A stretch of DNA of 64,000 nucleotides from Eremophila alpestris peregrina (lineage: Eukaryota > Chordata > Aves > Passeriformes > Alaudidae): contig WMCF01000021.1 in assembly GCA_009792885.1 (NCBI GenBank), positions 2,293,254 to 2,357,253 of the forward strand, given 5' to 3'. The position numbers and the translations under genes were made by a program. The notes beneath the pieces were generated by a model, which saw only the letters and a list, made by a program, of their open reading frames with translations, made no database searches and was not told where the DNA came from. Shown here one piece after another: positions 37,511 through 50,300 of this stretch (position 1 is its first letter; every line of letters begins with the position of its first letter).

Positions 37511-40500
37511 ACTTTGTAAATCCAACCTAAAGACCTTGCTTGGGAACTGATATTCAAAGCCAGGATCTCATTTTTAGTGTCTTTCTCAATAAATCCTGCC
37601 CAACCAGAGGGCAAGGATAATCTGCAAAGTACTCCTCAATATCTTTTCCCAATTTCAACTTTTTTTAATCAACCCTTACCATATCAGAACAAAAATAACT
37701 GGACAATTAAAAGATGTCTGTAAAACTTGACCAAAGAAGACTTCCAGGGGAGGTGAAGAGTTTCCTTAAGCCATTTTCTATTTGACTGCCAGTTTAAAGG
37801 TCAGAAATCCCTGGTCCTGACAAATTACCCAACGGCACCAATCCTCACACCTCAAGAACTGCTGAAGCACTGATTCAGTGCAGACAGCCAGGAACACCCA
37901 TTAGCAGGATTCTAATTTCCCATGGTAGGCAGGAGTGATGTTCTAAAGAAAAACAATTTTTGAGGCCCTTTCGCTGCAGACTGAGCACTGCCCCCCTCCT
38001 GGTCTCCATGGTGAGCCAGCCTGAGCTGCTGGGAGCTGTTCGGAATTCGGCTGCCATCTAGGAGCAGAGCAGAGGAAATGCACAGAAATCTCAGGCCAAA
38101 ATTTGGACAGAGAGCCCTCTTGATGGTCAGACATGCTATTACACAAAGCTCTTGGGAAGCACAGATCTTTTTCTCAACAAAAAAAAAAAAAAAGTGGCAG
38201 AAAGCTGAACTTGTTAAAAGGTGGTTTACAAACAGTTCCCAAGACAATCCTGAACTATTTGGTTCACAACAGTTTATCCAGTCAAAGGTGCAGTGGTATT
38301 CCACTTTATCTTCTTTTGGCCATTAAAAACCTGCAGCCTAATTCACTTTTTCTGAAAGACTATTTTTCCATGTGAGATTGCAGCTACAAAAAAATGCAGT
38401 GAAACAAATGAAGTCAGCCTGAACCACGATGACAGTCAAAGACAGAGCCTAAAATCTTACAGTGAAACCAGTCACAAAAAACCCTCCATGTAAGCAACTT
38501 CCTGAAGCCTTACCATATTTATTCTTGCCTCTCAGAAACCATGCAGTTTCCAAGCAAGTCAGAGCTGCAGTACATAGAATTTTCTCTTTCATCATTCAGC
38601 TGTCACTGGCTTTATTTTAGTTTCATAGACCAAGAAGAAAGACAATTTACAATTATAATCTACAGTGATTTGCCAGTGTTTCATCCATGGATCATCTTTA
38701 ATACACAAAAGAAAGAGCTCTTGAGATCCATCATGTTGATGCCTATTTTGCACAAAGCAGACACTTCGCAGCTCAGTGAGTGAGTATGTTCCAAGAAATC
38801 TGTCTTGGCACACCAGTTACCAGGGTTTTTGGAAGAGGCCAAAATGTCCTGTCTATGCAGGGAAGAATGGCTTGTTTCCGGTTAGTGGGAAGGGAAAGTC
38901 AGGTCTCTTGCTCTGCCAGATCCCCTGGCAAAGACCCACTCCCTCCTGAGGGTGTTTGCAAGGCCACCTGCTTCCATCAGAGCTTTCCCAAAGAAACTGG
39001 AAGCCATCAGGGGAAAAGTAACATGAGGATATGTGGGAAAGAGATAAGAGAAGAGACTTGGGGAATACAAAGAGAAGAAATACAGAAATAGAACTCAACC
39101 TCTGTTTCAGGAGAGCCCTCACCAATGAAGGAGGAAAAATGGCCTTGCACATTTGAGAGGTACGAATGTGTTTTCCAACAGTACTGATTAGAAAAGGCAC
39201 CAATCTAAATGTGGAAATTAACTTACAGTTTGTCACATCCAACACTCACTTTGGTCCTGTGATGGTAACCAGTTCCATGTGCAGGAGCAGAGACAGGAAC
39301 CTGTAGGAAAGCAGCTCAGAGCACCAAAGAGACTGCCTTGGCAGCTCCCCCCATCCCCTCCTGACACAGCACATCTCATTCCAGCCACAGAAGCAACACC
39401 AGCCTGATCATATCCCTAAATCAAAACTCCCTTTTGTCACTGGGACTTTAACAATTTACCATGCAAACACACTCTCTATCCTCAAGACTGACTCATCTGT
39501 CCTTACTTCTGCTGTCTGTGGCAGGCTACAGTTCTGGGCAGCACAAGTGTAATGATGCAGAGAAGCTGGTCTGGTATTTGCAATTTCCCATTTACTGGAA
39601 TAAAGACAAATGTGTTTTAGTGGCTTAGGCATATTTCCACACCATCTCCCTCATCCAGTGTTAATAAGGATGCAAATTATTCCTTAGGAGTTAAGAAATA
39701 AAAACCACTTCCCATGCTTCCTGCTTTCACTTACACAGTTTGCATTTGATCAGTGCCTCGTGGCTTAACTTGAAGCTATCACAGCTCCTCCTGTTAATCA
39801 GTAACTAATAAACAGCCAGTATTTGATAGTCCAGCTTTATTAATAATCATCTGGGCTTCCACCCAGAGATCAGTTCTGTAAATGAACCTCATTAGCCAAC
39901 TATCATTACTCAATGTGATATTGAAAAGCACCAGCAATACTGAAGAAAAAGACATTCAGTTGCATTCCCCCCCCCAGAATAGAGCAAATGAAAGGTGACT
40001 AAACTCCAGTGTGTCAGATTTTATGAATGTAATTATCTCCTACACCTCCTCCCTCAGGATTTTATACAGCTTGAGGCTTTGGGGGGTTTCTTGGTAAAAT
40101 AAAGCCCCTATTGTAGTTACCAAAGGAGGAGTTTTGTCTGAAACTGCACTATACCACTTTAAGAAAGACTATTTTGTTGAATGCCTTCCCCAGAACTGTT
40201 TCCATCAAAACAGCTCATTTCTGCACACTCAGGTAGACTTTGCTGTGGTATTTACAGTCAGCAATCCAAACACAATACCAATAAGAATAATGCTTTTAAA
40301 AGACAAGACCAAAAAAAAAAGCTACGGGGAGTGAAAGGAACTGCCACATCCTCGTGGTTTGGAAATACCACTGACAGGATGCCAACTGCAGAGCCACATT
40401 TCTGATGTCTCCTTCTCTCCCTCTCCAGTAAATCATGGGCCAAGAAAGAGTATGGGACAAGAACTTACCAGGACAAGGCAGACACTCAGCAAACAATTGT

Positions 40501-40560
40501 TACAAAACAAGTGCTTGGCTCTCAAACTTCAGGAGTCTGACCCCCAAAGTATGTGATTTT

Positions 40561-41234
40561 TAACAAACAATTCTATGGAGCAAGAAATTATTTTCTAGAG
40601 ATAATTCATAAAAAATATGAACTTGTCTAACAAAATAATCCTCCCAAATTAAACCACTTTAATTTTCTTCCTACCATTATATCACACCTATTAAACAAAT
40701 GTAAAACTGAAGTCATACCTAGGATGAAAACCAGATTTATAAGAGGATTAAAACCAACACACCCTGAGTATCACAAATGTACTTAATTCTCAGTTCAATA
40801 AAATACTGGAATATCAATTTATTAAAAAGTTATGTGAACTGTACATACATAAACTGCAATATAGCTGAAAAATCTGAAATATATAATTTTAAAGGAAAAT
40901 CATTTATTTTCTGAAAATATTTAAAATATTGCATTTCTGGCAGCAAATTCAAAAGAAGTGCTCTGGAATGGGTGCAGTCTCTCTGTGCTTTTGTCTAGCC
41001 TTTGTCTTCAAGATGTGAAACATATCTGCTTTCTGGTTTTTCTCAGCACAATCTTGTGACCACTTTCTTTCTGACTTGTAGAGACAGAACTCGATTTCCA
41101 AGAAGAGGAGTAGAATTTTGAAAGGAAATGCTATGGTCCTTGCTGGTGCAGACAACACACTTTCTGAGAGTCCATGGCACCTGGGAAATCTGCTAGCCAT
41201 CCTGCACAAAACTGCATCAGATTGTGCTCCCAAG
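40561..41234 (-). other. C16orf87 3' untranslated region (at least part)
   Basis: AT-rich sequence following the stop codon on the minus strand. Candidate AATAAA signals on the minus strand sit at 40903-40908 (about 330 bases after the stop) and 40818-40823. Which is used, and whether a longer 3' UTR runs further left, cannot be told from sequence alone. Confidence 0.5.
40903..40908 (-). terminator. Candidate polyadenylation signal of C16orf87
   Basis: First AATAAA I located on the minus strand after the C16orf87 stop. A second occurs at 40818-40823. Hexamers are frequent in AT-rich DNA, so this is only a candidate. Confidence 0.35.
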
Positions 41235-41353
41235 TTACAGAATAAGTCTTTGATTGATAATTTTTCTGTTTATTTCCGCCAAGGCCACTGAAAATACGAA
41301 GGCCTTTTCATCTGAAAGGTTAGCATACATGTCAACTTCTTTTTCTTGTTTCT
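41235..41353 (-). CDS. C16orf87: C16orf87 coding exon 4 (stop codon)
   Basis: A 119-base exon encoding EKQEKEVDMYANLSDEKAFV through INRKIINQRLIL and TAA at 41237-41235. Essentially identical to human apart from conservative changes. Acceptor CCTACAG. Confidence 0.96.
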
Positions 41354-44300
41354 CTGTAGGAGAAAAAAAAGTCACTATTAGAAGCTTTTTCCATTATTTG
41401 AAGTCAATGCAAGTTACACAGAAATTAGTAACTTATGTGAAGTAGTGGAACTGAAGTTAGAAAATCAACTCCTATGCACAGAGGGAGTGAGACAGAGGAG
41501 GAAGTGACAGAGGCACACAAAGGTGCTGGAAGAGCCACAGAATGAGTCAGCCAAAAGCATGACTGAATTTCTCTTCTTTAACAGAGAAGGAAGAATGAGT
41601 CGTTACCATAAAGATAAACAAGGATTCAAGTGTTCCTTCAGGCTTTTTTGGGTTTATTGGTTTGGGGTTTTTTTCTTTACATAACCACCTCCCATCCAAG
41701 AAAACACAGTTATTTTACAATATCTTCATTAAACACAAGGTTTGCCCCCTAACTTTACATGTTAGAAACCCAAGAGTTTACTGACAGTGTCAGAGGCCAA
41801 AGAGCAATACTTGGATGAAGTCAGGCTCCAAATTTATCATCATGCACATTTCTGGACTTGCTACACCACAGCCTTTCCATCTTATCCCAGCTGTAGAACA
41901 ATGCTAACACCTCACTGAGCAAGTAAAAGCCCCTGAGTTCCCTGTGCTGATGTTGGCTTGCCTCAATGCCACAGACACACAACAGGAAGCCATAAAAAGT
42001 TTCCGTACTGCAGTGTTCAAATAAACTATGTTACACTACAAAAATTCATAAAATAATACCATTTCAGAAATAGCACTGTCATAAATACCACCTCCTCCAG
42101 ATCATGACTAGTTCTATCCCAGTGTAGCTAGCCACAGGGAGCTGACACAAATTGTAAAGAAAATAAAGCCAACAAAGAAGCAGTTTTGTCAGCAGACCAG
42201 GCTTGTAGAGAGAAGGAAGAGAGAAACACATGCAGAGCTTTCAGCTGTGGAGCTCCATCTCTAACCCAGGTTCCACAGTGGCCTGGACTCATTTCCAATC
42301 ACAGCACAAAGCTCAGCTGAGAGACCCTCTGTCTCACAAACACACAGTCACACACATGCACACTCTGACACCTGAACTAGCATGGGAAAGCCAAGGAAAA
42401 GGCAGCACTGGGAAATAATAGAAAGCATCATCAGGAAGAAAGATCCCAGTATCTCCTATCTCCACCCACCCACACAGTTACCCTTCAGTGGGTTCACATT
42501 CATAACAATGGCTTTAGATTTGGCTTCACATTTGTGTTACAGCTACAGAGAGAACTCCAGCAGATTGCCTTCTGTGTGAAATCCAGTGCTTGTGTCTGAC
42601 AACTCCAGTGGGAGAAGCTCCAAAATCCTTTACCACTGTGTTCCCATGTAAAACTGATACAGAAACAGCAGAAACCAGCTTTTTGCTGACTTCCTGGCTA
42701 TGCAAGGCAATATCCTCTAGTGTATTGAGTCTGAAAATGAGTTTGGCTGCCAGTCCTACCCCACAGTTTAAGACAAATCAGCTTCTGTATGTACACTCTG
42801 GGTTGCTCCACTTCCTCCCTCTCACCATTTAAAAATTAACAATGCTGGGAGTTGTTCTGAGCACAGACACTACACACACTGGTTATTCCACATTAACCTT
42901 TCCTATTTCCATATCTAAGCTCCACCCCTTCTTTCATACTTCCTGATCCAAACGAATGCAGCCACAACTTGAACATATAAGCACTCAGCAAAATTAAAAA
43001 TCCCCCCCTGCACTGCACCCTGGTTGCTGTTAACAGAGTGAGGATTTCTTAGTTTCCCTTCCTCCCTGTCCTCCCAGATCAGCCTTATTCTGAGACTTCA
43101 GTTTACTGAAATCTTGGTATCAGAGAGTTTGGGGCATTAACACAGATGTGCAAGCTTCCTGCACTCAGGACATTGTGGTTCTCATCAGTAACAAGTGAAG
43201 AGCTCACACCTGCATGACATGTAATCATACACTGCTCCTAGGATACCACAGCTTCCACACACACTGAAAACTTTCCACTTCAGCCTTATCTGAGAGTAGC
43301 TTTGACTCATTTCTCTATTATGAGCAAAGGGAAAGCAGTATTGTGTTTCTACAAGACAGTAAGACACTAAAACCTAGGGGGTTTGTTATACAACTAAGAG
43401 TCTATTTAGGCAAAAATAGTTTTTCTGGATCAAGTCTCTTGCATCCCCAGATCTCTTGACCCCCTAATACTGCAGCCATTAAAGCTGTGATTATGTATAA
43501 ATCACATATGGATCTCCCCCTTCACTAATTTTGTATGGATTCATTTTTCAAGATAGCAAGTTACTTCAAATATGCACACTGGGGAAGCAAATGTGTGAGT
43601 AATGCAGCTGGAAATGACTGCAAAAATAAAACGTGCATCATGAAAATGTATTCAGCTTAAGTTTTATCAGGATACTGGAATGTATGTATATACCTTTATG
43701 AAGCTTTGGCTTGCTGAGTAACAAGCCTGCTTTAGCCAGTCTACTGCTCTTACTGCTCTACTTGCTGGTAAGCTCTTTCAGAATAACCAATACCACTTCC
43801 TCCAGCATGTAAGGGTTTTTGTTTGCTTTAATACAACCAGGGTTATTACCCAGATAACAAGGCAACCTGGGAACCAGGCTAGAGGTGTGCCATAGCCCCA
43901 CACAGCAGAACAAAGAACACATCTCCACAACAAAATCAGTCACATCATTATGGAGGGTCTGTATTTTCAAAATACACTGTAGTACATCTGACAAAGAAAT
44001 TAAATGACAATTTTGACAAGCCAAGGCTGCAGGGAGAAGTTCCTGTTTTCCAGGGTCATCACATGGCTCTGAAACATGTGATAGGATAATTTTCTGGGCC
44101 CCAGTACTGCCATATCCCCTTCAATCTACATCTGCTTCCTCCTTCCTCCCTCTCCATTTCTTCTTGCTAAATCTGTAGGAAAAAAATAGCTTGTTTCAAA
44201 AAGCCTTTTTGCTTATTCTATTCTTCTTAATTGCTGCAGCTCTTTGCTCTAATGTGAGCCAGTCACGAAGGACACAAAAGAACCAGTCAAAGGCACAGGC

Positions 44301-47300
44301 ATAGCTGGGAACAAGCACACTGTGTATGGAATTGCATGACAAGCAAGGAAACAAAGCTACAGATGTCATGGGGGGCTTTAGGAAGGACATTTTCACAGCT
44401 GGATGGCCTTCAAATGTACAGATAATCTGTTCTTCCATATTAATATAACCGAGGTGTTTTCTATCTGCCTGTTTTTCCAGCTACAAATGCATTAGGGACC
44501 AAATATATAAACACCCATGCAAGCAGTGGCTTCTTTTCAAGTCTTTGGGGCAAAAGCACAATCTCTAGTGGCTAGTAACACATACCCAAAATATCCTGGA
44601 GACATACAGGCAGGGAAATAAGATCCTGACATCTTGCACTCCCGAGCTGACTTTCAACACACACAGACTGCTACAAGGACTAGCAACCACTGACACAAAA
44701 ACCACTTTAGCTGGGGTAGAATTCCAGCTGCCTAACATACACAAACAACACTATCAAGCAGCAGATGTGGTAAAGGGGTAATATTTCTAAAATTCCTGTT
44801 AATTACTCCACACACAGTAGTTTCAATTTTGTAAGCAACTTGAAAAGGGAGAGGTCAATGTTAATTGAAAACAATGTACTGGTTTTAATAATTACTTACA
44901 AAAGGATGAGTTCCCAGCTGAATTTATTTTTATAACCATGACAGCCTGGTATATAATTTTTTTTTAATCTGCCTGATAATCACCACAGTGGTCTACACAC
45001 ACTGCAGTCTGACATAACCAGAAGCAGGAAAATATTCCAAGCCTACTCACTCCTGAACAATAAGATGAGGGGCACGGGGGCAAAGACAATGACAAATGGG
45101 TGTGAGCCAAATCCCTGCACAAGAGGCTGAGGAAGAAACAGCCATCACAAGATCAAGGAAAAGGGATGGTAAAAACAGCACAAGAAGATGAAGGCATCTT
45201 ATCAAGTAAGAGTCAACTTTAAAAACACCAAGAAAAGGCACACCACACACACTCGTGCAAAGATGCCACTAAATCCAGATCCACCTCAAAGCACTGCAGT
45301 ATTGCTACACTTCAGAGATTGCAGCAAGGGGTTAGAAACGTTCAGCATAATTCTGGATAGGAAAACATGTTCTCTAAATATCCCTCCTGCTGTCAAATTC
45401 TTGCTTTTTGAAAACTATAAAACATGTCTTAAGAAAATGGATCTTTTCCTTTGCTGCTTTTCTCTTTGTCAGGGGACAGAAAAGAAGATCCACTTTTATA
45501 GGGCAGCCTAAGCAGCTCACTGGAATTTTAAACCAAGGTTGTTTGTGGACTAGACTGGCAGTTAAAAGCCTAGAAAGGATCCTAAAGCTACCAAAGACCA
45601 GCTTGGGTCAGTAACAAACAGGGAAGCTACACACATCAATTGATCATATGCAATAGTGAAGAGATTAGATACTACAAAGTGCATTTCTATTACAGTAAAA
45701 CAATTGCCATCTGGAAAATATCCACAAATGAAATTCCACCTCCCCTTCCCACACTGAAAGCACTAAAAAACCCCCAACAAATCCAAATTTATACTTGGTT
45801 TTTACATGAAATAAACATTAAGAAATAGATTTACGTTAAACAGCAGAGATATCAAAATTGCTTTCAAGAAGTCAGAAATTAAAGGAATTTTCAACATGGA
45901 TTAACACCTTTTTTTTTTTTTGTAAGGTGAAAAGGAAGAAATAATTGCATTGTTATGCCACATTATATACTCCCAAGACTTCATGAGTTTTAGGAACAAT
46001 ATCTGCTGAATATTTGTATTAAGTCTTGTTATTACCCTTTTATCTGCCTTCCAACCTTCTGAAGCCCATGCTAAGTTTTGGATCTCCAAAAACACAACTA
46101 GCAAATGCAGTGCCAATAGGTTCTTAAAACACAAGGAACCCTAAGTGACAGTTACATTCTTGAGGGGTTCTAGAATTACTCTAGCTATGTAACAGCCTCT
46201 TTACTGTATAATGATTAAAAACAGGTCACCAAGGAACCTTAACAGGCAAAGAGGCATTCTTTCCTCCAGAAACATGGGACCAAAATTCAGATCATAGCAG
46301 TGTTTCAAGATGCCCTTTTTACTTTGGCCCTCCAAAACGTTTCAAGAAACAATTTTTAAGTAATCCAGTTATCCTAATCCCCTCTCTGACAACAGATATC
46401 ATTATATGGTTTGCCCTTGTGATACAGAGCAGCAGCATCTCAACAAAAAACAAACAAAAAAAAACCCAAAACAAAATAAAAAACCTAATTAACACTTCAG
46501 TCCAATGGCTTTCAACTTACATGTTGAAACTTGATACAGTGGCTAAAAATACAGATTTAGATCTTTGCAGTTAGTTTCATCAGACACTGAAACATAAAAC
46601 CAGAGGTCTCTACATGCAAATCAGTCCCTTCCCCACATTCAGGTATCAGGTACTGGCTGAACTAGTCTAGTTAAATGCTTTGAATAGTATAAAGGTTTAC
46701 TGATCAAAAAAGATACAAACAGAAAATCCAACAAACAGATTTCTCTAGCTCTCATACCTCTTTCTTCCTCGTGCTTTTTTGCTGAGGCACTCTTGGGTCT
46801 TCCTCTTCCCCTTCTGCTGTGATCTGAATGGCTGTTGGATCTGGATCTTTTTCGGTTTTCTAGGTCTTTGTTTACTGCAGAATTGATCTTCTCTCGCTTC
46901 ACTCGCTCTGTCCGCCTCCTTTTGGCCTCACTCTTGTTCTCTGTGCAAAGGAACAGAAATGGCACGATCCAGGGCTGTTTTCACCTTTGTTCTTATTTAA
47001 CTCCTAATGCTGACCCCACCCTACCAACCTTTTCCTTTCAAGTGGTCAGATGCCTACACCTTTACAGAACAACTGCATCTGCACGATATCCATGCAGAAA
47101 TTAAGGTGCCAGATCCAGAGGGATGCTTCACTTCTTGATTCCAAGGATCAACCCTTTAATTACCTCAAAAGCATTTTGCAGCATGAGATGTTTGCTGGTA
47201 CACAAGCAGCAGTTTCCCAAAGAAGATGGGGACACAAACTGCACACACCACAGCCTTTAGGACACCCCACTGTATCTGTTCCACTAGCAGAAATTTGTCA

Positions 47301-50300
47301 TACAGCAAACACCACAGCACTTGGGCTTCTTGTGGCACTAACAATGAAATCATTGCTGCTGCTCAGACAAATCAGATGCTGAGCCCATGGTGCTGTCAGT
47401 AAATGCCACAAACACAGTGTGTGTGCTACCACATCCAGCCCGGGACAGGGCCTCCTCATGCTCACTGCTGATCAGCTGTGCTGTTCTCCTAAACACCAAG
47501 TCATCAAAAGAAACGAGTATTTAGAAAGAGACATGAGTTTTATCTGGAAGAATGAATTAATGAGCTTGGGTACAAACACAGCACAGCCACCACAGCACAC
47601 TCATGGATTAGCTGCACATTTGTGCAGCTGCAGCACCACTCTGCAGCAGCTGGACTGCTGAAAACACTGCAACAACACTTTCTGAAAGAAGTTGTGATTG
47701 CCTTAGGGGCATAATATAGTCCTACAGAATCTCCTACTGTATCTCTCTGGGGAAATGACTTCTTTGGCTGCAGTTGCCCCATTAATCTTGTACAGACACA
47801 GGGCACAAGCTGGACAGCAGGGTCCAGTCACTAATGCTCCCACAGAACCTGTATTTCACAGTGTCACAGCCAGGGTGAGGCAGCAGGGGAACCTCTTCAG
47901 ACCCTGTCTAACCCTGGGCCCCAAGAGCCAGCTGCCCAGGACCATGTCCAGAAGGCTTTTGGGAGACTCCACAAGCTCCTGGACAACCTTTGCCAGTGCT
48001 TGGTCACACTCCCAGTAGGAAGCACTTTGCAGAGCTGCTTCCCAGCAGGATGGCCCCCAGCAGATATCCCTCCTGCCTCCCCTGGTGCATTTCCTCTGCA
48101 CAAAGCTGAATTATACAACGAGGTTATGGCCTTCAGCTTCATTTGGTAACTACTTTATCAAAAAAGCAGGAAGAGGAAAGAAAATTGACCAACACTTCCA
48201 ATCTACCACAGATATTTCTTAACCTCCTCCACCCTGAAAGTTCAGTTGTCAGCACAACATCACCTAATTTCTGTAAGTGGTAATCTACAGCTATCCTTCA
48301 AAACACTCATACAAAACATCAAATAGCTGACTCCCATTTTGTAGGTCTGCTAGATCATTTTAAAAAGGAGATATTACAGATCAGGTATTTGTTGGGTTTG
48401 GGTCAGGTTTTTGGGGTTTTTTTTAATATATACCTTCCATGTTAGACTCTTTTTTTGACTGATTCCTACTACTGGAGGAAGTGATATAAATGAACACAAG
48501 GAGAATGCTATTCATGCCAGAAAGCACATTCAACTGACTTCTTACTGTGTCCATCAACAAAAGACACACAAGTTAGGCACAAAAAAAGCACTATTTAATT
48601 TAATCATGGAGAGAGAAGCAGATCCACCCAGTTTGAGACTAAATATTATGACCAATGTTTTATTTTCAGAAAACCCAGCTTCAATCAGCATGTGCTCTGA
48701 AATCAGATCCTTTTGGGACCTCTACACATTTAACTTCAAAACAGGATTACCACAAAGCATTCTGGAAGGGGTTATTTTGCACAGTGATCAATGTGCTCAG
48801 CTAGAACACGCACAGAATAAATGCCAACATCGTGAGTACAAAGGAAGACTGAAAACACCACCTTTCCTCCTCTCTCTAAAATTCAAGAAAAATTAACATA
48901 GTCAAAGCCTACCATGCACAAATTCAAAGGAAAGTGAACTGACAACAGCCAATTCACACAGAGAAGTAAAACATTTTATCTTTTGCCTCCAGGAAGTTAG
49001 AGAAAGAACTGCTGCTGCTTTCTCCCAGCTCTGTGAGCATTACCTGTGATGGGTGGTGATCTCTCAGAACGTTTAGCATGCAGGAGTTTTCTGCTGATAA
49101 ATATGTAGCCACAGGGACATGATTTACATGCAACAGGAACCTGGGAAAACAAAAGACAAAATTTTCAGATAATTTTGTATTATGACAAAACTCCTGTGCC
49201 GTGAAAAAAAACCACCATTGGGTAAGTCACATTTTGTCCTCTTCAAACTCAGTCTGTACTGCAAACTACAGTCTGTCCTGTTACTGTATTTAAACATAAT
49301 AAAATTACAGATTCTGCTATAAATCACTCACCAAGCCTTTTCTTTATGCAGTTGTTAAAAATCAGGCTTGAAACGTACAGCTGTTGTGATTGCTTTGCAC
49401 TACTTTTCCCCAGACTGACAGGAAGGGGGTGGGGGAAAGTAGAGAGCATTAAAGGAAGGCTGAATTAAAACAGAATTACAATTTCTCTTCAGAGCTCTCA
49501 AATATCAGCAGTCAAATCAGTCAGACATTTCCAGTTTTGCTTCCTCTACTTTAAAAAAAAAATAATTATGAGTTAAAACCGTCACTACATTGTGAATGCA
49601 TTCACTTTCAGCAGCATTTGAAAGCAGCTCCTTTAGAGAGGAGCAGCTTTAGAGGCACAATAGAGCCTGAAGCAAAACAGATGCATTTGCAGCACACTGC
49701 TCCAGCGCTGCAGACAAGAACGGGTGGGTACAGAAGGGCCTCGTTAATTCAAAATGCAAATAACCCAGCCAGGCAAGAAGTGACTGCAGGCCCAGGAGTT
49801 TGAGAGAATACAGTGCCTAAGCAGGCAGCAACAGTATGCTGCCCCTGAAAATAACAATGTAAAACAACAAATGCCACATTTAATATGAAAAATAACAAAA
49901 ATCCACTCAGAGCAATTTTTAAAAAGCAACACTGATAAATTACAGAGCTCATTGCCTCAGTGCCAAGATCTTCTGAGATATTTTAGAGTAGTAAGGAATA
50001 CACCATGTTGCTTTGATTAGGTTTAAGACTGAAAACACAAATCAAAGCAAGTTTAGGCAGAGATCTGGAAGAGATTAAACAACACACATTAAAGTGGAGT
50101 CATGCTGAAGCACGATCGCGGGGGAAAAAAAGGCAGGAGCTAATTTCTCAGATGTAATTCTTTAAGACAGGTCACTACAAGTTTGCCAGTGTCCACTGAG
50201 ACAAACAGGAGCACAGAACCACAACTGCCTCAATTTAACCAGACATGGAGAAGAACCCAAGTTCCAAAGTTCTACTGACTCAAAAAACCCTGCCAAATTA

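Larger units (their letters stand above)
17051..40560. other. Intergenic region between MYLK3 and C16orf87
   Basis: About 23.5 kb without a recognisable coding exon, RNA gene or transposable element. Open frames are short, of random composition, and occur on both strands. It contains simple tracts only: poly-A/C near 37450-37510, poly-A near 38179, a TC run near 31341, and a 15-base tandem repeat at 31544-31588. Part of the right end may be extended 3' UTR of C16orf87, and the left end may hold an untranslated MYLK3 exon; neither can be demonstrated here. Confidence 0.7.
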
